The notes under the pieces were generated by a model, which was not told the DNA's origin, searched no databases, and saw only the letters and a list, made by a program, of their open reading frames with translations. This document shows positions 1 to 12,200 of a stretch of 64,000 bases of DNA, in pieces. Positions within the stretch are counted from its first letter, which is position 1. Each line of letters begins with the position of its first letter. The translations under genes and the position numbers were made by a program. The stretch covers positions 420,423 to 484,422 of the forward strand of contig NC_011680.1 of the NCBI RefSeq assembly GCF_000150955.2, given 5' to 3'. Source of the stretch: Phaeodactylum tricornutum CCAP 1055/1 (lineage: Eukaryota > Bacillariophyta > Bacillariophyceae > Surirellales > Neidiaceae).

Positions 1-45
1 TTCCCAGCCCTGCCCTACCGCTCCCCTGTCCTGCCCTCTGCCATC

Positions 46-1104
46 ATGTCCCCGTCTGCCAATTTTACCATCTCCGACTTTCCTCACAAAGTCCTCAATC
101 CAATCGCCACCAACACCATTGCTCCCTCCTATGCGTCGCTTCTCCTGGCCCAATGCCAGCTCAGCGCCAATGCATCTGCCATTCCCAGCCTCAACGGCGG
201 CGGCGCCCATGGTCACATGGCTCTGACGCTCACCGCCGCCGCATACGCCGAACTGTCCGACGTCCCCTTCGTCATCCCCATTGCTCCCCCTGCCGACCCC
301 GAACCGGGTACCATGCAACCCCAAATTACGGAGAACAATCAACTCCACAAACGCGCTGTGGCCATCCACAGCCTCTACGTGGCCGTCAACAATGCCCTCT
401 GACACCAAATCCTCGACGCCGTTCCTCGCGTCTACATCCGCGACTTAGAGCACCCCCAGTTCGCGTACAGCCACGTCACCTGCCTTGACCTCCTCGACCA
501 TCTCTGGCGCAACTTTGGTACCATCACCGCTTCTGACTTAAAAAGCAACATACAATCCATGTATACCCCCTGGAACCCGGTTGACCCCATCGAGACCATT
601 TTTCACCGGCTCAATGACGCAATTACGTTTTCGACGGCTGGCCGCGACCCTATCTCCGAACCAGCTGCCGTTCGCGCCGGCTATGATGTTTTCGAGCATT
701 CGGGCCTGTTCCCTCGCGCCTGCGAAACCTGGCGCACAGCCTCGCCCGACACACACACCCTCGCCAACCTCCGTACGCTCTTCAAGGTCGCCAATACCGA
801 CCACAAGCGTACGCTTACCACCGGCTCCCTCGGCTATGCCAACGTCCTTGCCGCAACACCATCGGTTCTCCCGTCGCTTGCGCCAGACTCGCTCAGCCTT
901 CCTTTTTCAGCCCTCTTGGTGTCCAATTCCTCTGCTACTCTCTCGGAGAAAACTTATTGCTGGACCCATGGGTCCAGCAATAACCGTCGACACACTAGTG
1001 CCACATGCAAAAATAAGGCCCCCGGACACAGCGACGACGCGACGGCCACCAACACCCTTGGCGGCTCCACCAAAGTTTGGACTGCCCCCAAGCCTCCCGA
1101 ATAG
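46..1104 (+). pseudogene. Copia Gag (element A), one internal stop
   Basis: One frame runs from ATG 46 to the TAG at 1102-1104 and is broken only by TGA at 400-402. It aligns along its length with Gag of element G. Near the C-terminus is a Cys/His cluster, CWTHG then HTSATC then APGH (about 957-1030). It is shared with G and differs from the usual CX2CX4HX4C knuckle; it is probably a nucleic-acid-binding zinc knuckle variant (inference). The terminal TAG is followed in the same frame by pol, in a 17-nt context identical to that of element G (see findings). Role: particle protein packaging element RNA. Confidence 0.85.
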
Positions 1105-1446
1105 GAAAGAGGGACGGCTACGCCAACGATTAACACTAGTAATACCGATTATTTAAATCATATTACTAGTCTTAACTTGTCCGTAGTCCCCTCCCCGCCT
1201 AGTACCCACACCTCTGCCATTGCCAACACCGGCTGCACAGGCCACTACATTACAATCGACTGCCCTCACACTCACCGACACCCAGCCAACTCCAGCCTTG
1301 CCGTCTGTGTCCCAAATGGCGCTGTCCTCCGCTCCAGCCACGTTGCCAACCTGGCCCTGCCAGGTTTTTCCCCTGCCGCCTGCCAAGCCCACATTTTTCC
1401 TGGGCTCGCTTCACATCTGCTCCTCTCCATTGGTCAACTGTGCGAT
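1105..1446 (+). pseudogene. Copia pol part 1 of element A (protease)
   Basis: The frame of gag continues after the TAG at 1102 and reads into an aspartic protease. The active-site stretch reads ANTGCTGHY, where element G has ADTGCTGHF, so the catalytic Asp is replaced by Asn and the enzyme should be dead. Homology to G continues through HIFPGL and SIGQLCDAG and then stops abruptly near 1446, where an antisense pol fragment of another family begins. The rest of pol is found from 9276. Confidence 0.85.
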
Positions 1447-1876
1447 GCTGGTATCCAGGGCCAGGTTTGGCTGCACCCTTACCAAGGTCCTTGTACGTTT
1501 TATACTCACAATGCTGGGCCAATTCAAGAGCCATGGCATCAGCCCAACGGGTATTCCCAGCGTCGGCATCAAATTTCAAAGCTTCACGAGAATTGCGAGG
1601 GACAAGGACGCCAAACTTGAAAATGGGGTCTCCCTTACGCTGTTTCGTCAATGAAACAGTTCGGTTAAAGTCATCGCGATTACGAAGCAGGCGATTGAAG
1701 CGTCGCCATCCGGGAACAGCAAGGAGATCGTTCTCAGACGCGTACATCGCGAGTGTGACTGGATCATCCTTTGCCATTTCAATCAAAGGCTCATAGGTCT
1801 GGGAACCATCCTCCCATTGAACCAGAACATTCCACGACAATCCCTTATAGTTTACATCAGTTGGTTGCAATGGTCC
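1447..1876 (-). mobile_element. Antisense Copia pol fragment F (family of element D)
   Basis: The minus strand encodes the integrase-to-RT linker and the start of RT, including SWNVLVQWEDGS, RNRDDFN and KGDPIFKFGVLVPRN. It corresponds nearly base for base to 25733-26160 of element D, so it is a 430-bp scrap of that family. At the position where D has a stop after RDDFN (25931-25943), F has Arg, so F keeps an older state. The left edge abuts A protease with a few bases of microhomology (GCTGG). The right edge runs straight into the CCTAAGGGGAGGG block of the satellite region. No LTR is attached. Confidence 0.85.
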
Positions 1877-2500
1877 TAAGGGGAGGGGTATCCCAGAGTA
1901 GTAACTATGTACCTCGCTGTGTAAAATTTATCCAAAAACTCTTCCTAAGTAATTCCTCTGGGATAGCAGGGTTTTGCTCTGAGATATCAGGGTTTCCCTC
2001 TGGGATATCAAATAAGGTTAAAGCCACTACTCTGGGATACCTAACTTGCTGACGTCCGGCATACAGCTTTCACATTCACAGTCAGTTGTTCTTCCGCGAA
2101 TTGTTTGTGTCGTGTATTTCCTCTGGGATATCATATCCTTCCTCTGGGATATCAAGTATTCCCTCTGGGATATCAAATAGGGTTAGAGCTACTGCTCTGG
2201 GATACCTAACCTGCGGACGTCCGGCATACAGCTTTCACATTCACAGTCAGCTGTTCTTCCGCGAATTGTTTGTGTTGTGTATTCCCTCTGGGATATCATA
2301 TCCTTCCTCTGGGATATCACCTATTCCCACTGGGATATCAAATAGGGTTCGAGCTACTCCTCTGGGATACCTAACTTGCTGACGTCCGGCATACAGCTTT
2401 CACATTCACAGTCAGCTGTTCTTCCGCGAATTGTTTGTGTCGTGTATTTCCTCTGGGATATCATATCCTTCCTAAGGGGAGGGAGAACCCAGAGTAGTAT
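1877..2500. repeat. 165-bp tandem repeat block, about three units
   Basis: The marker GACGTCCGGCATACAGC begins at 2051, 2216 and 2381, exactly 165 bp apart. Each unit also carries several copies of CTCTGGGATATC and a GGGTTnGAGCTACT stretch. The unit is a multiple of three, so one frame stays open for 98 codons; that is a by-product of the repeat, not a gene. The block is bracketed by two diverged direct copies of a CCTAAGGGGAGGG segment (near 1876 and 2473). Its motif CTACTCTGGGATACC (about 2030) is the inverted partner of GGTATCCCAGAGTAG (about 1888), so a foldback element may lie at its core. Confidence 0.8.
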
Positions 2501-2541
2501 TTTCATACAATGATGTATATAATCTATCCAAAAACTATGCC

Positions 2542-2680
2542 TAAGTAATTACTCTGAGTTCACTATCCGACATTTAAGTAATTACTCTGAGTTCACTATC
2601 CGACATGTAAGTAATTACTCTGAGTTCACTATCCGATTTTGTAAGTAATTACTCTGGGTTCACTGTCCTACAACATAAGT
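2542..2680. repeat. 33-34-bp tandem repeat, four units
   Basis: Four successive units of the type TAAGTAATTACTCTGAG followed by TTCACTATCCGA run head to tail, the last being diverged. The block directly follows the second CCTAAGGGG segment. A short telomere-like stretch (GGGTTAGGGTTAGGGT) follows at about 2749-2764, within a last partial copy of the 165-bp unit. Confidence 0.8.
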
Positions 2681-3149
2681 AAACACGGGGCGTATTCCCT
2701 CTGGGATATCAAATAGGGTTCGAGCTACTCCTCTGGGATACCTAACCTGGGTTAGGGTTAGGGTCAGGTACGTACAAGTTTTGCTGTTCATACAGCCAAT
2801 TGAGTAAAAATCAGCCCAGGACTTGCAAACCTGTGGCTGTTGTGTTGAAACTTTAAAGTGTGAGGTGACCCTGTCACCAGAATTAATTCATTGAATTGAG
2901 AGTCTCAGACCCAGTGAAAGGGGAGACTAAAGGCCTTGTGTGTGTGCAGTGTTGTTTGAGGAACATCTGCAAAATTTGAGTTGAATTGAACTCATATTGA
3001 TTGAGAAAAGACTGTTTGGCTCACCATTGTCAGGTGGCAACAGTTGAAAGAGAGGGGGGTAAAATTGATTTTTTTCTTGCCCTTGTTTGTTGAAAAGGAA
3101 ACAAGCCTGATTGAGCCTGATTGAGCCTGAGTGTTCTGTTTTGGCATTT

Positions 3150-3330
3150 GGCATCCCAGTGAAATTGTTTTGGATTTGCTAAGTGAATTTGTTTCTTGTA
3201 ATTGCCATCCCAGTGAAAGTGTTTGGAAACTGTTAAGTGAAATTGTTTCCTGTAATTGGCATCCCAGTGAAATTGTTTTTGGGAACTGCTAAGTGCATTC
3301 CTGCTTGTAACTGGCATCCCATTGGAGCTT
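3150..3330 (+). repeat. 54-55-bp tandem repeats in the leader of element B
   Basis: GGCATCCCAGTGAAA-type unit starts occur near 3150, 3203, 3258 and 3313 (the last partial), each followed by a GTnTTTGG...TAAGTG...TTGTAA stretch. They lie in the presumed untranslated leader between the missing 5' LTR and gag. Tandem leader repeats can contain promoter or packaging signals in LTR elements; no function can be assigned here. Confidence 0.7.
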
Positions 3331-3497
3331 TCCTTGTTTTCTGTCCCTGTCCCTTTCTCTGGTTGGAATTTGGAATCTGAACTTTTCTCCGGTTAAAGTC
3401 TGTTTTTGAACCTTCCTCTTGTTGGGATTTTAAATTTGAAATTCTCCTCACTGGAATCATTTTGAAAATTGGAGAAATCCCCAACCCTCTTGTTACC

Positions 3498-6400
3498 ATG
3501 ACCACCACCAGAAGCAATACTTTTAGTGATGCTACTGTGGAGTATGTTGTTGGAACTGTCCTGGATGCTAACTCTGAGTCTCCTTACAGGCTTGTCCTGA
3601 AGGAAGCTGGTATTGAATCTATGATGGACATTCTTGAGTTGACTTTGGATGACCTACTGTTTCTGCAGTGGACTTCAGGAGAGGAGACCCCCAAGAAGTT
3701 GACCCTTGTCCAATCCAAGCGTATCATGCACCTCATTGCCTGGCATAGAACTCAGGATGACCCAAGCAATGTGGATTGGTTTTCATTGACTCCTACAGTA
3801 CTCAGACAGTTTAGAGAAGGTGAAATCTATTCCAAGCCCCAATGTGCAGATGAGATGTCTGAAAATTCCTACACTGTTCCCCATGCCCAGCCAGCATTGC
3901 CTAATGCTGCTTATGACTTTGACAAAGGTACTGAGAGAAGTATTGCTGACTATCCTGTTCTGAAAGAAGCCAAACAATGGTCCTCTTGGAATCGCCAGAC
4001 CAGAGCTCTTGCCCTTTCCCATGGCCTACTGAATGTATTTGACCCTGCCTATGTTCCCCTCAACCCTGATGAAGCCTCTCTGTTTGCTACTCAGCAAAGA
4101 TTTGTCTTCAGTGTGTTTACCATGGCCATCAAGGAAACCAAGGGAATGATTATCATACGCCAGCACTCTGATGAAAAGAATGCTATATCTCTGTTTGGCA
4201 ATGCTCAGCTTGTCTACACTGCCTTGATGGCTGCCTATGAGGGTGGTGTTGTGGCTACACTTTCTGCTCAGTATCATGAAACCCTTCTCTTGAATTACAA
4301 CTTGAACAATTCCTGGACCAAACCTCTTGTGACCTGGTTTTCTTCTTTTGAGCACAAACTGCTGGATTTGGACAATGTGCTTCCTACTCCCAAGGATGAT
4401 GCTTGGAAGCGCAACAGACTTGAAATGGCTGTGCTTCATCATACTCAGCTTCAGACCTTTCATTCTACACTTTCTACCCAGGCACTTGTGATGGGCAAGC
4501 AACATGACTTCCTCTTTGAACTTGAAGCCTGCAAGACTCAAGCTGCCAAATTGGATGCGCAGGCTGGCATGAAAGTTAAGACACAGAGGCAGACCAACAA
4601 CCATGAGCGTGGTGGGACCAAAGGTACTGGCCATGGCAATGCTTCCAACAGGAAGGGCAATGCTGGCCGTGGTGCATCCAAGGGTAAAGCCAAGGGAGGC
4701 AAGTATTCTAACTATATTGACCCTGCAAAATGGAATGCTATGACCTCAGAAGAAAAGCAAGCTGTCTACGATGCATGCTCTACACCCAGTGCAAGCAACA
4801 CTCCCAATGCAAACCCAGTCCCTTCCTCTGTGCTCATCAACCAAGGTACTGTGCAACCAAGTTCTACTTCTGATGCTGTTCCAACTGGACAACACATTGT
4901 CCCCAGTAGTGGTGCCTCTGCTCTCTCTGGTACCACCAACCAGTCTTTCATCAGGCAACTGCTTTCTAATGCTACTGCCAGAACTCCCACTGTACCTACT
5001 TCTTCCCATGATGGGGAGATTGTCATTGATGGGCTCAGGTTCAGACATGTTAATATGCACAAGGTCAGCTACTGTGTTAGCAACTATGACTTGGCCCTTC
5101 AGACCCACCAGGGTTCACTCATTGATGGTGGGGCTAATGGTGGCATGTCTGGTGCTGATGTCAGAGTCTTGGAAAAGGGATTTGCCACTGCTGATGTTAC
5201 TGGTATTGGCAATCATGCTGTTTCCAACTTACCTATTTGTCAGGTTGCAGGTGCTATCATGACTACAAATGGATTGATCATTGGCATCTTCAGTCAGTAT
5301 GCACATTTTGGAAAAGGAAAAACTATTCATTCTAAGCCTCAGATGGAACAGTTTGGACTTACCATTGATGACAGATCCAGACTTAGTGGAGGGCAACAAA
5401 GAATGGTAACCCCTTGTGGACACATCATCCCTTTGCACATTTGCAATGGTCTTTGCTACATGGATATGCACCCTCCCAGTGATACTGAAATGGATGCCCA
5501 CCCCCATGTCTTCTTTACTGCTGACATGCCTTGGGATCCCTCCATTTTGGACAATGAATACACAGAGCATGAGTTCTCTGACTGTCTTGCACCTGAAGAC
5601 TTCACTCCTTTGGATCATCGTGTGAACCAATTTGGAACTACCACTGATTCTGATTTCTACCTTGACACTTGTATTCATGCTGTCCATAACATGCAACTTG
5701 TGCATTCCCAACATGTCTCAACTCAAGTGCCTGACTTGCAAGCACTACGCCCTAATTTTGGATGGATTCCTGTTGAGAGATTGAAGAACACCTTGGCTAA
5801 TACAACTCAGTATTACAGGGCTTCCATCTCTTACCCATTCAGAAAGCATTACAAGTCAGTTTCCCTGCTGCTAATGTTCACAGATTGAATGAATGGTTTG
5901 CTACTGACACCTTCTTTAGCAATGTACCTGCTCATGATGATGGTTACATGCACCATGGTGGTGCTACTATGTTGCAAGTCTATGCTGGCAAGGACTCTGG
6001 ATACTTAGCTGGGTATCCCATGAAGATGGAAGGTCAAATGCCCCAGACTCTAGAAGACTTTATCCGTGATAAAGGTGCTCCTTTGGGCTTGTTCAGTGAC
6101 AATGCTAAGGCCCAGACCTCCAAGGCTGTTGAGACCATTCAGCGCCTCTACCATATTGCAGATGCTCAATCTGAGCCTCACTATCAACATCAAAACTTTG
6201 CTGAGCGCTGTATCCAAAACATCAAATGTATGATCAATACTATTATGGATCGCACTGGTACCCCTGCCAAGTACTGGCTCCTTTGCACTCTGTTTGTCAT
6301 TGACCTATCCAATCACCTTGTGAGTGATACACTTCAAGCAACTCCTTTGACCCGATGCTTTGGTATTCCCACTGATGTTTCTGCTTACCTCACTTACCAT

Positions 6401-8962
6401 TGGTGGCAATTGGTTTATTTTGAGAACCATGATGGCTCTTTTCCCTCTACTCCTAAGGAAGGCCTTGCTCATTGGGTTGGTCCTACTAATATGAAGGGGG
6501 ATGTATTGACTTATCAGTTGCTGACTGTGGATACTCAGCAGCTGCTCTTTCGCTCCAACATTTGTCCTGCTACCACTGACCCCATGGTCCCTAATGCCAG
6601 AGTTGATGCCTCTGCTGCTCCACATCTTCACCTGGAGGCAGGGGAGGAAAAGGACCAGTCAGACAACATCAAGTCTATCTCTGCTTTCCAAAAGATTGAT
6701 CCTTCTTATGTAAAACTGCCTCTCTTCTCTCCAGATGAGTTAGTTGGACTGACCTATCTCCATAAAGACCCAGATGGAGAGCAATCCTTCAGAGCTACTG
6801 TCATTCAACAGATTATTGACAGGGATGCAGAAAACCACCAGAATCTAAAGTTCTTGGTTAAGATTGGTGATGAGGAGAGAGATGAACTGATTGCCTATAA
6901 TGAACTGTCTGATCTTATTGAGAAGCAACAAGAAGCTGAAGCCAATGGAAACCAAGATGTTTGGACCTTCAAGGGTATTGTAGGGCACCAAGGACCTTTG
7001 AAATCATCTGACTTTGGATACAAAGGATCTACCTACAATGTGCTTGTCTCCTGGGAGGATGGAAGTGAAACTTATGAACCACTGAATGTGATTATGAAGG
7101 ATGATCCAGTCTCATGTGCCAGGTATGCAAAAGACAACCACCTACTTGACACCCCTGGATGGAAGAACTTAAAAAGAATTGCCAAGCAAGAGAAGATGTA
7201 CCAGCGTATGCTCAATCAAGCCAAGGTGAAGTCCCACCGCCATAGCATTCGATACAAGTTTGGTGTCTGTGTTCCCCGTGACTACTGTGAGGATGTTGTT
7301 CTGGATGAGAAAAATGGGAATAGACTGTGGCAAGAGGCAATCCAAACTGAACTTGACCAGATTCATGAGTATGCTACCTTTAAGGATGTTGGCCATTCTA
7401 ACCATGGTGCCAAACCTCCTGATGGATACAAGAGGATCAATGTTCACTTTGTCTTTGATGTGAAGCAAACACTCAAACGCAAGGCCAGATTAGTTGCTGG
7501 TGGCCACATGACTGAGCCCCCCAAGGACAGTGTGTACTCTGGTGTTGTTTCCTTACGTAGTCTGCGCATTGTCATCTTTTTAGCTGAGCTGAATGGACTA
7601 CAACTTATGGCTGCTGATGTTGGGAATGCTTATCTTACTGCATACACCAAAGAACAAGTTTACTGTGTTGCTGGACCAGAGTTTGGGGAGCTTGCTGGAC
7701 ATGTTCTTGTTATTCACAAGGCCCTTTATGGATTATGAACCAGTGGAGCCAGATTTCATGAGAAGCTGGCTGATACCCTCAGAGCTGAAGGTTTCCACCC
7801 TTCCTATGCAGATCCTGATGTATGGATGAGGGATGCTGGAGACCTGTGGGAGTATGTCTGTACCTATGGTGATGACTTGCTGGTAGGAATGAAGGACCCT
7901 TCTGCTTTTATGGACACTCTTCAATCATCCAAGTGGAACTACAATTTGAAGGGTGTTGAAGAGCCCTCTTACCATCTTGGTGGTGATTTTTACCGTGACC
8001 CAGATGGCACCCTTGCTTATGGAGCAAAGAGTTATGTGAAAAGACTTGTTGAAAGCTATGAGATTCTTTTTGGAGAGAAGCCCAGGAACTACAAGTCACC
8101 CCTTGAGAAGGGTGATCACCCTGAACTTGATACTAGTGAGCTTTGCAATGATGATGACATTGGAAAATACCAAAGTTTGATTGGAGCTCTTCAATGGAGT
8201 ATTTCTTTGTGCCGTTTTGACATTGCTGCTGCTGTTATGACTATGGGGCGCTACCGTGTGAGCCCACGTGTGGGACATTTGGAACGTGTCAAACGTATTG
8301 TTGGCTACCTTAAGCAACATTCTCATGGAGCTATTTGTTTTCGCACTGGTATGCCTGATTTTGCTGCTTTTGATTCTCAGATTGTGGAGTATGATTGGAT
8401 GTATTCTGTGTATGGTGATGGCAAAGAGGAGCTACCTGTCAACATGCCAATACCCAAAGGCAAAGCTGTCCGGACTATTACTTTCAAGGATGCCAACTTG
8501 TATCATGATTATACTACTGGCAGAGCTGTTACTGGAGTTTTGCATTTGCTGAATCAAACCCCAATTGATTGGTTTTCCAAGAGACAGAACACTGTTGAGA
8601 CTGCAACTTATGGATCTGAATTTCAAGCTGCACGCACTGCCACTGATCAGATTGTTGATTTGAGATACACCTTGAGAATGTTTGGTGCACCTGTTGATGG
8701 ACCTGCTTGGTTGTTTGGAGATAATGAGAGTGTTGTGACCAGTTCTACAGTTCTTCATTCCCCTTTGGGGAAAAGGCACAATGCATTGTCTTACCATCGT
8801 GTTCGTGAAGCCATTGCTTCCAAGGTGATGATTTTCCTTCACATTGATGGCAAACAGAATGTTTCTGATTGTCTCACCAAGATGCTTCCTTTTGCAACTG
8901 CTTGGCCTTTGATTCAACCACTTCTTTTTTGGCGTGGGGAGACTGACTCTGCTACCATTTGA
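3498..8962 (+). pseudogene. Copia Gag-Pol polyprotein of element B, one frameshift and one stop
   Basis: ATG 3498 opens a frame reaching 5888 with Gag, a basic Gly/Lys-rich stretch in place of a zinc knuckle, the block DPAKWNAMTSEEKQ shared with element D, a protease with DGGANGG as active-site motif, and the start of integrase. A one-base deletion near 5854 (relative to D) moves the frame to 5885-7738, which holds the rest of integrase (FATDTFF, LFSDNAKAQ, FAERCIQ as the D-D-E residues) and the start of RT. A TGA at 7736-7738 stands where relatives have Arg in LYGLRTSGA; the same frame then runs to 8962 with the RT box YGDD and RNase H. Only two lesions separate this copy from an open frame. 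The TGA looks like a CGA-to-TGA transition. Confidence 0.88.
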
Positions 8963-8985
8963 TGCAAGCCTCTCAACGAGGGGAG

Positions 8986-9275
8986 TGACAAGAATCCATT
9001 TTGAGTCTTGACTTACTGTGGTTAGGGTTTCGTTGATAGGTGGATGGACTATTTGTGATGACGTCATGTGTGATGTCATATAGTGTGATGATGAGGACAC
9101 TGTGGTGTCCATTGTGATGATGCATGGATTTAGGATAGGAATTTATGATAATGAGTGCCTCCTGTGAGGCTCTCAGATTACTAGAAATTACCTTTTTGAT
9201 TGTGATCTCCCCTTTGTTGATCTATTCAACAAGCTGCAGCCAAGGGATCTGATCAATCCCTATCTCAGCTTGTCA
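8986..9275 (+). repeat. 3' LTR of element B
   Basis: The 290-bp segment begins TGACAAG and ends CTTGTCA, a perfect 7-bp terminal inverted repeat, and is preceded by the purine tract AACGAGGGGAG. Immediately after it element A coding sequence resumes. The expected 5-bp target copy would be AGCCC (9276-9280), but the matching left copy cannot be checked because the 5' end is missing. Confidence 0.8.
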
Positions 9276-12200
9276 AGCCCCCTGCCACAGCCCACGCTCT
9301 TGTTCCCAACACCCCCCTCGCCAACTGCATCGCTTTTGTTCACGCCTCGCTCTTCTCCCCGGCTCTCTCTACCTGGTGCCAGGCCCTTGACTCCGGCCAT
9401 CTTACGACTTTTCCAGACCTTTCCTCCCGCCAGGTCCGCAAGTACCCACCCAGCTCCCCCGTGATGATCAAAGGTCACCTCGATCAACAACGAGCGAACC
9501 TACGCTCCACCAAGCTTTTCCCCGTCGTTCCTCCAACAACCACGACACCTCCAGCCGATCCTGAGCCCGACCTTGATCCTCCCGCAACCCACCCCATCGC
9601 ACGCACACACCATGTCTTTGTTGCCCACCAACGGGTCACCGGTCAGATCTACACCGACCAACCGGGCCGCTTTCTCACTCCCTCCAGTGCCGGCCACAAC
9701 AACATGCTCGTCCTTTACGATTACGACAGCAACGCTATCCACGTCGAACTCATGAAGAACAAGTCCGGCCCCGAGATTCTGGCCGCCTATCAACGCGCTC
9801 ATTCTCTTTTCACCCAGCGCGGCCTCCGTCCTCAACTCCAACGTCTCGACAACAAAGCCTCTGCAGCCCTCCAAGCCTTCATGACCTCTAAGCACGTCGA
9901 CTTTCAGCTGGTACCCCCCCCCCCCCCCCCCCCATCTACACCGTCGTAATGCAGCCGAACGAGCCATCCGGACCTTCAAGAACCACTTTATTGCTGGCCT
10001 TTGCACCACAAACCCGGATTTTCCACTGCATCTCTGGGACCGCCTTCTCCCCCAGGCCCTTATCACCCTCAATCTCCTTCGTCGGTCCCGCATCAATCCC
10101 AAGCTGTCCGCCCACGCCCAGCTTCATGGTGCTTTCGACTACAACCGCACCCCGCTTGCTCCTCCCGGTACTCGCGTCCTAGTCCACGTCAAGCCGTCCG
10201 TCCGCGAAATGTGGGCCCCCCATGCTGTCGAAGGTTGGTACCTTGGCCCCGCCCTGAACCATTACCGTTGCCACCGCGTCTGGATCACCGAAACACGTGC
10301 CGAACGTGTTGCTGACACCCTTTCCTGCTTCCCGACCCGCATTCCCATGCCCGCCGCTTCGTCCACCGACCGCGCCCTGGCCGCCGCCCGTGACCTAGTC
10401 CATGCCCTCCAGAATCCTTCCCCTGCGTCTCCGTTCGCCCCCCTTGATGCCACCCAGTACCAGGCCCTCACCGACCTTGCCAATCTCTTTGCCACCGTAA
10501 CCGCCCCGGCCGATGACGTCCTTGCACCCGCTCCATTGCCTCCGGTCCGTCCTCCTGCCCCAGCAACTCCCCTTGCTCAAGTCCGTTTTGCCGTTCCTCT
10601 TGTCACGGCCGAACATGCCCCCGCACTACCGAGGGTGCCCATTCCGGCCACAGCACTTCCGAGGGTGCCCACCACGGCCACCTATCACTCTCGCACCGGC
10701 AACCCCGGCCGTCGCCGCCGCAAAGAGCGCACCCAACCGACAACCCCAACCCTAGTTCCGGCGCATCCACACAACACCCGCACCCGACCCTTTCTTGTCC
10801 CAGCTTCCGCCAACGCAGTTGTCGACCCCGCAACCGGCGCCTCATTGGAATATCGCCACCTGCGCTCCGGCCCCGACGCTCCCGATTGGATTCGCGCCGC
10901 CGCCAACAAAATTGGACGGCTCACTCAAGGTAACCCGCCCCACAGTACCACCGGCAGCCAAACTATGCACTTCATCACGCATAATGCCATTCCTCCTGGT
11001 CACAAGGCAACCTACTTGCGCATTGTCGCCAGGATTCGCCCCCAAAAGGCCGAACCCAAGCGCATCCGGTTCACCGTTGGTGGCAACTTAGTTCAGTACC
11101 CCGGAAAGGTTAGCACCCCAACTGCTGACATCACCACAGCCAAGATCCTCTTCAATAGCGTCCTCTCCACGCCCGCCGCCAAGTTTATGTGCATTGACAT
11201 CAAGGATTTCTATCTTGGCACCCCCATGGCTCGGTACGAATACATGCGCATCCCGGTTCCCGATATTCCTCCCACCATCATGGCTCATTACCGGTTAGCT
11301 CCACTCATTCACAACAACTCTGTTACCGTCGAAATTCGCAAAGGTATGTACGGCCTTCCCCAGGCCGGCATTCTCGCCCACAACCGTCTAGTTGAACACC
11401 TTGCTGCCCACGGCTACGTTAAGACGAAGCATACCGCTGGCCTATTTCGACACGTCACGCGCCGTATTCAGTTTACCCTAGTTGTGGACGACTTTGGAGT
11501 GAAATACACTGGCAACGAACACGCCCAGCACCTTATCAACACTCTCCAATCACTTTACACCATCACCATTGACTGGGACGGCACTCGTTATCTCGGACTT
11601 ACACTTGCTTGGGATTATGAGCAACGCACCCTCGACATGTCCATGCCCGACTAGATCGACCAAGCCCTAACCCGCTTTCAACGATTGCCCCCTCTTACGC
11701 CTCAACATGCGCCGCACCTGGCATTACAACCCAACTCACACCAGTCCCTGATACCACTGAGCCTCTCGATGCATCCGACAAGACCCACCTGCAAGAAATC
11801 ATCGGAACCCTACTTTATTACGATAGGGCTGTCGACTCGACCATTCTCGTGGCTCTCGGCACTCTGGCCTCGGCACAGTCAACTGCAACCCAAGCGACAC
11901 TTCATGCCGCCGAACATTTACTTGACTACTGTGCCACTCACCCACACGCTACAGTACGTTTTCAGGCTAGCGACATGTGTTTACACATTCATAGTGATGC
12001 TTCCTACCTTTCCGAGTCGAAAGCCCGTTCTCGTGCTGCAGGTCAATTTTTCCTCAGCAGTCGACCCCACAATCCCAGTGCTGCTCCCGCTCCGACTGAT
12101 CCGGCCCCTCCCAATAATGGCGCCATTCATACACATAGCTCCATCATGTCCGTTGTTCTTTTGTCGGCCGCCAAAGCAGAACTCGGTGCCCTCTTCTACA

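Larger units (their letters stand above)
3150..9275 (+). mobile_element. Copia LTR retrotransposon B, nearly complete coding region, 5' LTR not found
   Basis: The element has a leader with tandem repeats, a gag-pol reading frame (3498-8962), a polypurine tract ending at 8985 and a 3' LTR (8986-9275). No sequence resembling the 3' LTR is present upstream of gag, where satellite DNA lies instead. The 5' end is therefore truncated or rearranged, and the start given here is only the first leader repeat. Its base composition is visibly more AT-rich than that of element A around it. It sits inside element A, which resumes at 9276. Confidence 0.85.

Noticed and set aside
2086-2382. 98-codon open frame with internal repeats
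   Set aside because: It is produced by the 165-bp satellite, whose length is a multiple of three; it has no start context or domain.
2749-2764. Telomere-like GGGTTAGGGTTAGGGT
   Set aside because: Only two to three units inside a diverged satellite copy; too short to be called an interstitial telomere.
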